Shown here piece by piece: positions 1-6,064 of a DNA stretch of 6,110 nucleotides. The notes below the pieces were generated by a model, which had not been told where the DNA came from, did not search any database, and was given only the letters and a program-made list of their open reading frames with translations. Source of the stretch: an uncultured Bacillota bacterium (GTDB taxonomy: Bacteria; Bacillota; Clostridia; Caldicoprobacterales; UBA3941); assembly GCA_937960725.1 (NCBI GenBank), contig CALGOY010000252.1:1-6110 (forward strand), in the 5' to 3' direction. The position numbers were made by a program, and so were the translations under genes. Each line of letters begins with the position of its first letter. The first letter of the stretch is position 1.

Positions 1-591
1 GTTATACTATGCTATCCAGGATTTCATGCGGTTATTATGCATAGGATTGCCCACTGGCTTCATAAACGGGGATTGAAACTTATAGCCCGTATTATATCCC
101 AGATCAATCGTTTTATAACTGGAATAGAGATTCATCCTGGTGCTAAAATTGGCCAAGGCTTATTTATAGATCACGGTATGGGGGTGGTCATCGGGGAGAC
201 GGCAGAGATAGGCGATAATGTTACCATCTATCAGGGAGTGACCCTGGGAGGTACAGGAAAAGAAACTGGTAAGAGGCATCCTACTATTGGGAATAATGTG
301 GTGATAAGCAGTGGAGCCAAAGTTTTAGGCCCCTTTAAGGTAGGAGATAATTCCAAGATAGGAGCCGGTGCTGTTGTCTTAAAAGAGGTACCCCCAAATT
401 CTACGGCGGTTGGAGTACCTGCTAGAGTTGTAAAGAAAGATAACAAACGAGTTCGCACCCTTTGCGATACTATAGACTTAGATCAAGTTGATCTACCGGA
501 TCCCGTATATGAAAAATTTAAAGTTTTGTGTGAAACTATTGATAAGCTAGAAAAAAGAATAGAGAAACTGGAGGCTGAAATGAAAAAATGA
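1..591 (+). CDS. cysE: Serine O-acetyltransferase, 5'-partial
   Basis: Transfers acetyl from acetyl-CoA to L-serine, giving O-acetylserine for cysteine synthesis in the cytosol. The frame is open from base 1: the first codons read [12 protein letters not shown] and run directly into the ATG at 37, matching the usual CysE N-terminal region. The ATG at 37 is therefore internal, and roughly two dozen N-terminal residues lie outside the window. The left-handed beta-helix hexapeptide repeats are clear ([48 protein letters not shown]). The likely catalytic His is in IDHGMG (codon 172-174). The position of the E. coli catalytic Asp (VDIHP) is Glu here (GIEIHP), as I recall for Gram-positive homologues. 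A charged, helix-prone tail ([15 protein letters not shown]) ends the protein. Its stop overlaps the cysS start (ATGA, 588-591), indicating translational coupling. Identification is firm; the start is not visible. Confidence 0.95.
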   Translation, partial: VILCYPGFHAVIMHRIAHWLHKRGLKLIARIISQINRFITGIEIHPGAKIGQGLFIDHGMGVVIGETAEIGDNVTIYQGVTLGGTGKETGKRHPTIGNNVVISSGAKVLGPFKVGDNSKIGAGAVVLKEVPPNSTAVGVPARVVKKDNKRVRTLCDTIDLDQVDLPDPVYEKFKVLCETIDKLEKRIEKLEAEMKK

Positions 592-1988
592 AGTTATATA
601 ATACCTTAACAAGAAAAAAAGAAAAATTTGTTCCTCTGCGCGAGGGAGAAGTCCGCATGTATTCATGTGGCCCTACGGTTTATGACTATTTTCATATTGG
701 AAATGCTCGTCCTTTTATAATATTTGATACTCTAAGAAGATATTTTGAATATAAGGGATATAAGGTTATTTTTGTTCAGAACTTTACTGATATAGACGAT
801 AAGATGATTAATAGAGCAAAAGAGGAAGGGATAACTGTAAAGGAGCTGGCCGATAAATTTATTGAAGAATATTTTAAAGATGCCGATGCACTGGGGATTG
901 GGAGGGCTACCTATCATCCCAGGGCAACAGACCATATTCCAGACATTATAGAATTTATTAAAAAGCTAATGGATAAAGGATTGGCCTATGAAGTGGAAGG
1001 GGATGTATACTTCGATACATCTGCGTTTTCAGAATACGGCAAACTTTCAGGCCAAAACTTGGAAGATTTGGAGGCAGGGGCCCGGATAGATGTAGACGAT
1101 AGAAAGAAAAATCCTATGGATTTTGCTCTGTGGAAGGCACAAAAGCCAGGGGAGCCGGCATGGGATAGTCCCTGGGGACCTGGCAGGCCCGGATGGCATA
1201 TAGAGTGCTCCGTTATGGCAATGAAATATTTAGGGGAAACTATAGATATCCATTCTGGAGGACAGGATTTGACTTTCCCCCACCATGAAAATGAGATTGC
1301 CCAAAGCGAGGGAGCTACCGGAAAGCCCTTCGCCAGATATTGGCTTCACAATGGCTATATAAATGTTAATAATCAGAAAATGTCTAAATCCCTTGGGAAT
1401 TTTTTTACTGTGAGGGATATTGCAAAAGAATTTGATCTAGAAGTAGTAAGGTTGTTTATGCTATCTGCCCACTATAGAAGTCCCGTAAATTTCAGTAGGG
1501 AGCTTTTAGAACAGGCCCAAAGCGCCCTAGATAGACTCTATAATGCCCGCAATAACATGGAGTTTTTAATAGAGCAAGCACAGGAACGGGATATGACGGA
1601 AGAGGAGAAGGAGTTAGCTGCTAAATTTGAAAGCTATATAGGGAAATTCGAAGCGGAGATGGAAGACGATATCAATACGGCCGGTGCTATTGGGGTAATA
1701 TTTGATCTTGTTAGAGAAATTAACACTAACTTAAGTTTTGAAAACTCTAAGGCTTTAATACAAAAAGCCTATGACGTTTTCAGCACCCTAACCAGGGTAT
1801 TAGGGCTGGTGCAAAAAGAAACGCAAAAAAATCTTGATAAGGAAATAGAAGAGTTAATAGAGAAAAGGCAGCAGGCAAGAAAGGAGAAAAATTGGGCTCT
1901 AGCGGATCAGATTCGCGATGAATTGAAAGAGAGGGGAATCATTCTGGAGGACACTCCCCAAGGGGTAAGGTGGTACTTTAAAAAATAA
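588..1988 (+). CDS. cysS: Cysteinyl-tRNA synthetase (class I)
   Basis: Charges tRNA-Cys with cysteine using ATP. The 466-residue length is normal for bacterial CysRS (about 460). The class I signatures are present: HIGN at residues 36-39 and KMSKS at 264-268. The zinc ligands expected for discrimination of cysteine are intact by comparison with E. coli: Cys27 (YSCGPTVYD), Cys207 (HIECSVM), His232 and Glu236 ([15 protein letters not shown]). After the Rossmann catalytic core come the helical bundle and a C-terminal basic segment ([25 protein letters not shown] written in part: [20 protein letters not shown]) typical of the anticodon-binding end. The start at 588 overlaps the cysE stop. A GGAGG at 570-574 lies 13 nt upstream, a little far, so coupling to cysE translation probably helps initiation. 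In many Bacillota mrnC and rlmB follow; here an unrelated sugar operon follows instead. Confidence 0.97.
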   Translation: MKLYNTLTRKKEKFVPLREGEVRMYSCGPTVYDYFHIGNARPFIIFDTLRRYFEYKGYKVIFVQNFTDIDDKMINRAKEEGITVKELADKFIEEYFKDADALGIGRATYHPRATDHIPDIIEFIKKLMDKGLAYEVEGDVYFDTSAFSEYGKLSGQNLEDLEAGARIDVDDRKKNPMDFALWKAQKPGEPAWDSPWGPGRPGWHIECSVMAMKYLGETIDIHSGGQDLTFPHHENEIAQSEGATGKPFARYWLHNGYINVNNQKMSKSLGNFFTVRDIAKEFDLEVVRLFMLSAHYRSPVNFSRELLEQAQSALDRLYNARNNMEFLIEQAQERDMTEEEKELAAKFESYIGKFEAEMEDDINTAGAIGVIFDLVREINTNLSFENSKALIQKAYDVFSTLTRVLGLVQKETQKNLDKEIEELIEKRQQARKEKNWALADQIRDELKERGIILEDTPQGVRWYFKK

Positions 1989-2003
1989 TGATACCCCTTA
2001 CCC
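1963..2003 (+). other. Imperfect hairpin across the cysS stop codon
   Basis: GGGTAAGG (1963-1970) plus GGTA (1972-1975), with T1971 bulged, pairs with TACCCCTTACCC (1992-2003). This is a 12-bp stem with a 16-nt A/T-rich loop that contains the cysS TAA. No T-run follows, so it is not a canonical intrinsic terminator. It may act as a weak or factor-dependent 3' end or as an RNA-stabilising element. The pairing is seen; the role is inferred. Confidence 0.45.
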
Positions 2004-2005
2004 AT

Positions 2006-2022
2006 TAGCACATTTGTGCTAG
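2006..2022 (+). promoter_or_regulatory. Putative AraC-type half-site, distal copy
   Basis: TAGC-ACATTTG-TGCTAG fits the TAGC-N7-T.C core of the E. coli AraC half-site consensus (TAGC-N7-TCCATA). A second copy starts exactly 21 bp downstream at 2027, and a third, matching this one at 12 of 15 positions (2005-2019 against 5989-6003), lies before the convergent araC-type gene. The same bases also form a perfect 7-bp palindrome (TAGCACA-TT-TGTGCTA, 2006-2021), so a small hairpin or a different dimeric repressor's operator is an alternative. Confidence 0.45.
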
Positions 2023-2026
2023 TTTA

Positions 2027-2043
2027 TAGCATAACAGTCCAAG
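2027..2043 (+). promoter_or_regulatory. Putative AraC-type half-site, promoter-proximal copy
   Basis: TAGC-ATAACAG-TCCAAG is the best match in the window to TAGC-N7-TCCATA, conserving TAGC and TCCA. It is a direct repeat of the 2006 site at 21-bp spacing (two helical turns). Its downstream end overlaps the expected -35 position (2041-2046), the same geometry as araI1-araI2 at the E. coli araBAD promoter. The binding protein is inferred to be the regulator at 5067-5945. Confidence 0.5.
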
Positions 2044-2069
2044 GAAAATATTCTAAGTCGTGCTATAAT
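2041..2069 (+). promoter_or_regulatory. Extended -10 promoter of the sugar operon
   Basis: TGCTATAAT at 2061-2069 is a perfect TGnTATAAT extended -10. At 17-bp spacing the -35 hexamer (2041-2046, AAGGAA) matches TTGACA at only two positions, suggesting activator dependence. Transcription would start near 2076, giving a leader of about 40 nt before the ATG at 2115. Confidence 0.65.
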
Positions 2070-2114
2070 TTTAGATAAGAAGCTTGGTATTTTATTATTG
2101 GAGGTAATGGCGCT

Positions 2115-3185
2115 ATGAAAAAGGTTAATGTGGGCATTATAGGAGCAGGAAGCATAAGTGAATTGCATACGCAGGCATATAAGAAGCTGGATAATGTAAA
2201 TATCGTAGCAGTGTGCGATATTAATAGACAAAGGGCAGAAGATTATGCTAGAGAGCATAACATACCCCATGTATTTGAAGATTATAACGAAATGCTAAAG
2301 ATGGATGAGCTGGATGCAGTAAGTGTGACAACATGGAACAATACCCATGCTCCTATTAGTATTGCAGCTTTAAAAGCAGGTAAACATGTATTATGTGAGA
2401 AACCTCTGGCTATGAACGCAGAGGAAGCACAGCAGATGGTAGATACCGCAAAGGAGACAGGCAAACTCTTAATGGTAGGCTTTGTCCGTAGGTTTGAAAA
2501 GCACGCTAACTATATCAAACAGGCCATAGAGGATGGAGAGCTAGGAAATATCTACTATGCTAAAACTGGCTATATTAGAAAATGGGGAAATCCAGGGGGC
2601 TGGTTTAGCGATAAAAAGCGCTCCGGCGGTGGGCCTGTTATAGATCTAGGAGTTCATGTCATAGATTTGGTCAGATATGTTACAGGAAAGCCCAAAGCAG
2701 TATCTGTGATGGCATCCACCTTTAATCATTTAGGTATGAAGCCAGAGATGAAAGGACTTGACAGGTATCTTTCCAAGGACTATGACCCGGAAAACCCCTA
2801 CAATGACGTTGAAGATGCTGCTGTAGCTATTATAAAATTCGATAACGGAATGACCTTATTTTTCGAAACCAGCTGGGTACTTCATACTAAAGAGTCTCAA
2901 AATTACTTAACCCTATACGGAGACAAAGCAGGGGTTCAGATGGAGCCTACTCTGGAGTTTTATAAAGAAGACGGCAGAAATTACTTTGTAGAAGAAAGAC
3001 CTCTGATCAAAGAAGATGAGAACAAAATGGTTGCTATTTTTGATAGGCAAATTGCCCATTTTATCGATTGTATTGTCAACGGTACAGAGTGCAGAAATCC
3101 CGGAGAGGACGGGGTTGAAGTTATGAAGATATTGGATGCAATTTATAAATCAGCAGAAACGGGGCATGAAGTTAAAATTAAATAA
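2115..3185 (+). CDS. Gfo/Idh/MocA-family NAD(P)-dependent oxidoreductase
   Basis: A 356-residue cytosolic dehydrogenase of the glucose-fructose oxidoreductase / inositol 2-dehydrogenase family, which oxidises sugars, cyclitols or glycosides, often to keto products. The N-terminal Rossmann fold has the dinucleotide motif IGAGSIS (residues 9-15) and an acidic residue at the end of beta-2 (VAVCDIN, Asp35), compatible with NAD(H) preference. The hallmark CEKPLAMN carries the conserved EKP at 95-97. The C-terminal alpha/beta domain carries GGGPVIDLGVHVID, with Asp177 and His181 as the expected catalytic pair. No signal peptide or twin-arginine leader is seen. The start has a GGAGG at 2100-2104, 10 nt upstream; an ATG at 2107 is out of frame. 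It is the first gene of a three-gene operon with two TIM-barrel isomerase-like proteins. The family is certain. The substrate is not: inositol, glucose, glucoside or sugar acid are all possible. Confidence 0.9.
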   Translation: MKKVNVGIIGAGSISELHTQAYKKLDNVNIVAVCDINRQRAEDYAREHNIPHVFEDYNEMLKMDELDAVSVTTWNNTHAPISIAALKAGKHVLCEKPLAMNAEEAQQMVDTAKETGKLLMVGFVRRFEKHANYIKQAIEDGELGNIYYAKTGYIRKWGNPGGWFSDKKRSGGGPVIDLGVHVIDLVRYVTGKPKAVSVMASTFNHLGMKPEMKGLDRYLSKDYDPENPYNDVEDAAVAIIKFDNGMTLFFETSWVLHTKESQNYLTLYGDKAGVQMEPTLEFYKEDGRNYFVEERPLIKEDENKMVAIFDRQIAHFIDCIVNGTECRNPGEDGVEVMKILDAIYKSAETGHEVKIK

Positions 3186-3208
3186 ATGCTAATTGCAAAA
3201 TCGTTTAG

Positions 3209-3215
3209 AAAGGAG
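3209..3215 (+). promoter_or_regulatory. Ribosome binding site fixing the start at 3225
   Basis: AAAGGAG lies 9 nt before the ATG at 3225. The in-frame ATG at 3186, immediately after the preceding stop, has no SD, and its extra 13 residues ([13 protein letters not shown]) do not resemble the family N-terminus. They are simply the translated ribosome binding site region. Confidence 0.85.
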
Positions 3216-3224
3216 CTAGTATAC

Positions 3225-4079
3225 ATGGCAACTCATAAAATTGGTGTAATTGTTGATTCTTTCAGGGTAGGGGTGAAGGAAGGCATAAAGAAAGCCCAGG
3301 AGGTTGGGGCGGAAGGTATTCAGATCTATGCGGTAAGGGGAGAAATGGATCCCGATAATCTGAGCCCATCTGACCGAAAGGAGCTATTAAATTATATCAA
3401 AGATCACGGCCTTGTAGTATCAGCTATTTGCGGGGATCTAGGAGGCCATGGATTTGCCATTAGGGAAGATAATAAAGCCAAGATTGAAAAGTCCAAAAGA
3501 ATTATGGACCTGGCTAAGGATTTGGAAACCAACGTCGTAACTACCCATATTGGAGTAATACCAGAAGATTCAAACCATGAGAGATACAAGATTTTGCAAG
3601 AGGCATGTGAGGAGTTAGGAGAATATGCAGATCAGGTTGGAGCATATTTTGCAATTGAGACTGGACCTGAAACGGCAGTCACTTTGAAGAACTTCTTAGA
3701 TAGCTTATCCAGCAGCGGGGTTAGGGTAAACTATGATCCTGCAAACCTGGTTATGGTAACAGGCGATGATCCTATTCAAGGGGTATATACATTGAAGGAT
3801 TATATTGTCCATACCCATGCAAAAGACGGCGTTATGGTTAAAAAAGGTGATCCCGAATTTATATATGCATGCTTTGCTGAGGGATTGCCTGAGAATTTCC
3901 GCTTGGACGACTATTTCCTTGAGAAACCCTTGGGCGAAGGCGATGTAGATTTTGAAGCTTGGATCAAAGCCCTTAAAGACATAGGCTATAAAGGTTTCCT
4001 TACTATAGAGAGAGAAGTAGGGGAAGATCCCGAAAAAGACATTAGGGAAGCAGTAGAATTCTTAAAGAAAATTATATAA
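3225..4079 (+). CDS. Xylose-isomerase-like TIM-barrel protein (sugar isomerase/epimerase), first copy
   Basis: A 284-residue single-domain member of the sugar phosphate isomerase/epimerase superfamily (AP endonuclease 2-like TIM barrel), which includes IolE, IolI and ketose 3-epimerases. These enzymes use a bound divalent metal to isomerise, epimerise or dehydrate keto-sugars or cyclitols. Expected metal ligands sit at barrel strand ends: Glu145 (FAIETGPE), Asp171 (VNYDPANL), His196 or His198 (VHTHAKD) and Glu262 (LTIERE). The family signature [15 protein letters not shown] with GYKGFLTIE closes the barrel. The start at 3225 is preferred over 3186 because of its SD. It follows the oxidoreductase by 39 nt on the same strand, so co-transcription is near certain. 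It probably acts on the keto product of that enzyme. The family is secure; the exact reaction is unknown, and an IolE-like dehydratase, an epimerase or a lyase are all possible. Confidence 0.85.
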   Translation: MATHKIGVIVDSFRVGVKEGIKKAQEVGAEGIQIYAVRGEMDPDNLSPSDRKELLNYIKDHGLVVSAICGDLGGHGFAIREDNKAKIEKSKRIMDLAKDLETNVVTTHIGVIPEDSNHERYKILQEACEELGEYADQVGAYFAIETGPETAVTLKNFLDSLSSSGVRVNYDPANLVMVTGDDPIQGVYTLKDYIVHTHAKDGVMVKKGDPEFIYACFAEGLPENFRLDDYFLEKPLGEGDVDFEAWIKALKDIGYKGFLTIEREVGEDPEKDIREAVEFLKKII

Positions 4080-4083
4080 TTGA

Positions 4084-4108
4084 AAGGAGGAAAGGCGATT
4101 TCCTCCTT
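4084..4108 (+). other. Perfect 10-bp intercistronic hairpin
   Basis: AAGGAGGAAA (4084-4093) pairs fully with TTTCCTCCTT (4099-4108) around a 5-nt loop, starting 4 nt after the upstream stop codon. No T-run follows, so it is not a classical terminator. Its 5' arm is an SD-like sequence and its 3' arm resembles the anti-SD of 16S rRNA. The 3' arm can instead pair with the ribosome binding site of the next gene. Confidence 0.7.
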
Positions 4109-4130
4109 CACTAATTTATGAGAGGGAGGA
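4101..4130 (+). promoter_or_regulatory. Alternative hairpin covering the SD of the next gene
   Basis: TCCTCCTTC (4101-4109) can pair with GAGGGAGGA (4122-4130), 9 bp including one G-T wobble with a 12-nt loop. This would hide the GGAGG at 4125-4129 that serves the ATG at 4149. It is mutually exclusive with the hairpin at 4084-4108. The SD itself is 19 nt from the ATG, unusually far, and no other usable start is in frame (only ATT at 4143, then a stop at 4119). The pairing is seen; switching is inferred. Confidence 0.4.
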
Positions 4131-4148
4131 GCTTATCGCTGGATTTAT

Positions 4149-5021
4149 ATGAAAATAGGTGTTAGTTCGTACAGCTTTATAAGGTTAGTTAAATCCGGAC
4201 AGCTAAAACAGATAGATGTAGTGCATAAAGCTAAAGAGATGGGTTTTGATGTTATAGAGTTTATACCCTTTGAATTGGAAGAGGGAGAGTCTGCAAAGGA
4301 TTTTGCAGCCAGCGTAAGGGAAGAATGCGAAAGAGTAGGGATTGAGATTGGCAGCTATACAGTAGGCGCCGACTTTATCAATGGCTCTGGTGGAGATCTG
4401 GAGGCTGAGATTGAGAGAGTCAAAGGCGAAGTAGATATAGCTAATATATTGGGTGCGAAAACGATGAGGCACGATGCAACTATTGGTTTTCCTTCAGAGT
4501 ACAGAGGGCCTCGGGATTTCGATGCAGCTTTACCAAGGCTGGTAGAAGGTTGTAGAGCTATAACGGAGTATGCTGAACAGTTTGGAATTAAGACGATGAT
4601 AGAAAATCATGGATTTTTCTGCCAAGATAGCGATAGGGTAGAAAAATTAGTTAATCAGGTAAACCATCCCAATTTCGGCCTGCTGCTAGATATGGGGAAT
4701 TTCATGTGCGTAGATGAATCTCCAGAAAAAGCAGTAGGTAAATTGATGCCCTATGCTTTTTATGTTCATGCAAAGGATTTCCATTTCAAGGATGGAATGC
4801 AGCCTGACCCCGGGGCAGGCTGGTTTAGAAGCAGAGGTGGAAATTATCTTAGAGGAGCTATCATAGGACACGGAGATGTACCTGTGTATCAATGCTTAAA
4901 GATTATGAAAGATGCAGGCTACGATGGAATACTTTCCATAGAGTTTGAGGGCATGGAGGATCCCTTAGTAGCTATTAAAATTGGTTTAGATAACTTGAGG
5001 AAATATATTAGCATGCTCTAA
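4149..5021 (+). CDS. Xylose-isomerase-like TIM-barrel protein (sugar isomerase/epimerase), second copy
   Basis: A 290-residue protein of the same superfamily as the gene before it, but not a recent duplicate: the two share fold motifs, not extended identity. It opens with the typical beta-1 segment MKIGVSSYSF, and beta-2 reads MGFDVIEFIP. Probable metal ligands are Glu152 (MIENHGFF, with His154 next to it), Asp181 (LLLDMGNF), His207 (FYVHAKDFHF) and Glu265 (LSIEFEG). GAIIGHGDVPV followed by GYDGILSIEFEG matches the family's C-terminal signature. The ENHG and LDMGN variants suggest an isomerase or epimerase of keto-sugars or a related lyase. It is the last gene of the operon, 69 nt after the preceding gene, with a long SD-to-start distance and a possible RNA switch in the gap. 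It ends just before the terminator at 5029. The function within the family is undetermined. Confidence 0.87.
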   Translation: MKIGVSSYSFIRLVKSGQLKQIDVVHKAKEMGFDVIEFIPFELEEGESAKDFAASVREECERVGIEIGSYTVGADFINGSGGDLEAEIERVKGEVDIANILGAKTMRHDATIGFPSEYRGPRDFDAALPRLVEGCRAITEYAEQFGIKTMIENHGFFCQDSDRVEKLVNQVNHPNFGLLLDMGNFMCVDESPEKAVGKLMPYAFYVHAKDFHFKDGMQPDPGAGWFRSRGGNYLRGAIIGHGDVPVYQCLKIMKDAGYDGILSIEFEGMEDPLVAIKIGLDNLRKYISML

Positions 5022-5028
5022 TTTAAAT

Positions 5029-5059
5029 AAAAAGAGTCGGAGGGTTCCGGCTCTTTTTT
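5029..5059. terminator. Bidirectional intrinsic terminator between convergent genes
   Basis: AAAAAGAGTCGG (5029-5040) pairs with CCGGCTCTTTTT (5047-5058) with one G-T pair and a 6-nt loop. T6 ends the plus-strand reading. On the minus strand the A5 at 5029-5033 becomes the T-run. It lies 7 nt after the plus-strand stop codon and 7 nt beyond the end of the regulator gene at 5067, so it can serve both transcripts. Confidence 0.92.
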
Positions 5060-5066
5060 AAGCTTT

Positions 5067-5945
5067 TTAAACGGATTTTTGTTTTTGAACAGATGAAGGG
5101 GATACATTTTTATACTTTTTATAGACCCTGCTAAAATAGTTGGGATCTGAAAAACCCGTTGATAGTGCTACTTCGGTGACGTTCATGTCTGAATATTTTA
5201 ATAGGGCTTCGGCTTTATCTACTCTCACTTGATTTAAATACTCGCTAGGGGTTTTATTAGTCAGCTCTTTAAACAACCTAGAGAAGTGGTAGCGGCTCAA
5301 GTTGGCTATTCTAGCTAATTCCTCGATAGAGATTTTATCGTAGAAATTATTATCGATATATTGAAATACTGGATTAAATCTCTCCAAATTCTTTTTTCTC
5401 TTTAAATACTCATCTTCAGTTAACAACTGTTTTACATGTCTGCGGAGCAATAGCAATATTAATTGGTATAGATAAGATTTTATGGCTAATTCAAATCCAT
5501 ATTCCTTTGTTTCTAACTCTTCGATCATATTCCGAATACAGTTATCTATGTCTTTGTCATTAGATATTTTATTTTTAAACAATATTTTATTCTGACATAT
5601 AGGTATAATGTACTTGGTATCACAAAGATCGCTAGGTTGCCCGCTTAGCAATGAAGTATCTGCAATAATGCAATAGTATAGAAGATCCGGAGAAAGGCAT
5701 TTTCCTTGATGGAGTTCATTGCTATTGATTACGATCAAATCCCCTTTTTGAGCATAAATGGGCTTAGAATTGCACTCGATCAAAGCTTCCCCTCTTATAA
5801 AATATAGAAGTTCTATGTGTGAGTGCCAATGGTTTCGGAATACATAGCTGCCTACGGTTTGACCTGAGCAGTGATTCCCCTTGATAGGAAAGCTATAATC
5901 TGGCATTGGCATTGGCTCGGGAAGGGTATAATCTTCTTGTGGCAT
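5067..5945 (-). CDS. AraC-family transcriptional regulator with cupin sensor domain
   Basis: A 292-residue regulator of usual AraC-family length. The N-terminal half is a cupin-type ligand domain (about residues 20-110) with the HWHSHIELLYF metal/ligand motif (His39, His41, His43, Glu45) and a second-motif His79 in NSNELHQG. A helical linker (about 130-185) contains a hydrophobic patch likely used for dimerisation. The C-terminal double helix-turn-helix spans about 190-290: HTH1 in ISIEELARIANLSRYHFSRL (206-225) and HTH2 around NVTEVALSTGFSDPNYFSRV (255-274), the latter carrying the family signature GFSDPNYFSRVYKK. The start at 5945 has GGAGG (plus-strand CCTCC, 5953-5957) at 7 nt. It is convergent with the sugar operon and shares the terminator at 5029-5059. 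It probably senses the operon's substrate or an intermediate and activates 2115-5021. Its middle section is visibly more A/T-rich than the enzyme genes. Confidence 0.93.
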   Translation of the reverse strand: MPQEDYTLPEPMPMPDYSFPIKGNHCSGQTVGSYVFRNHWHSHIELLYFIRGEALIECNSKPIYAQKGDLIVINSNELHQGKCLSPDLLYYCIIADTSLLSGQPSDLCDTKYIIPICQNKILFKNKISNDKDIDNCIRNMIEELETKEYGFELAIKSYLYQLILLLLRRHVKQLLTEDEYLKRKKNLERFNPVFQYIDNNFYDKISIEELARIANLSRYHFSRLFKELTNKTPSEYLNQVRVDKAEALLKYSDMNVTEVALSTGFSDPNYFSRVYKKYKNVSPSSVQKQKSV

Positions 5946-5989
5946 AAGAAAACCTCCATTTTATACTTTGACGTTTATTTGAAGAATAT

Positions 5990-6006
5990 TAGCACTATTG
6001 TCCTAT
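5990..6006 (+). promoter_or_regulatory. Putative AraC-type half-site in the regulator's leader
   Basis: TAGC-ACTATTG-TCCTAT fits TAGC-N7-TCC and matches the 2006 site closely. It lies 45-61 bp upstream of the regulator's ATG and just downstream of its predicted transcription start (about 6008 on the minus strand), a location that would suit autorepression. No second half-site is visible 21 bp to either side. Confidence 0.4.
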
Positions 6007-6014
6007 TAATGGTG

Positions 6015-6043
6015 ATTGTATCAATTTTAAATTATAAAATCAA
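6015..6043 (-). promoter_or_regulatory. Promoter of the AraC-family regulator gene
   Basis: On the minus strand a TTGATT -35 (plus 6038-6043) is followed after exactly 17 bp by a TACAAT -10 (plus 6015-6020), preceded by the extended TGn element. The predicted start near 6008 gives a leader of about 60 nt. It is better matched to sigma-A consensus than the operon promoter, consistent with basal regulator synthesis. Confidence 0.65.
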
Positions 6044-6049
6044 GGAAAG

Positions 6050-6064
6050 ATATATGCCATATAT
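6050..6064. repeat. Short A/T-rich palindrome
   Basis: ATATATG-C-CATATAT is a perfect 15-bp palindrome, just upstream of the regulator's -35. It sits inside a wider inverted repeat: AATCAAG at 6038-6044 and CTTGATT at 6087-6093. It could be an operator for another regulator or a chance product of A/T-rich DNA. Confidence 0.35.

Noticed and set aside
2019..2270. Minus-strand open frame across the operon promoter and the start of the oxidoreductase gene
   Set aside because: It is the antisense shadow of a clear coding region plus promoter; no SD and a Cys/Tyr/Ile-rich composition without family resemblance.
4118..4165. Small 15-codon ORF starting at ATG 4118 and overlapping the second barrel gene's start
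   Set aside because: The nearest upstream SD-like sequence (4084-4090) is 27 nt away and lies in a stem; nothing supports translation, although it could be tested as a leader peptide.
5009..5024. TAGC-ATGCTCT-AATT as a further AraC-type half-site
   Set aside because: It lacks the TCC/TGC half, lies at the 3' end of a coding region and has no partner at 21 bp; TAGC alone is common by chance.
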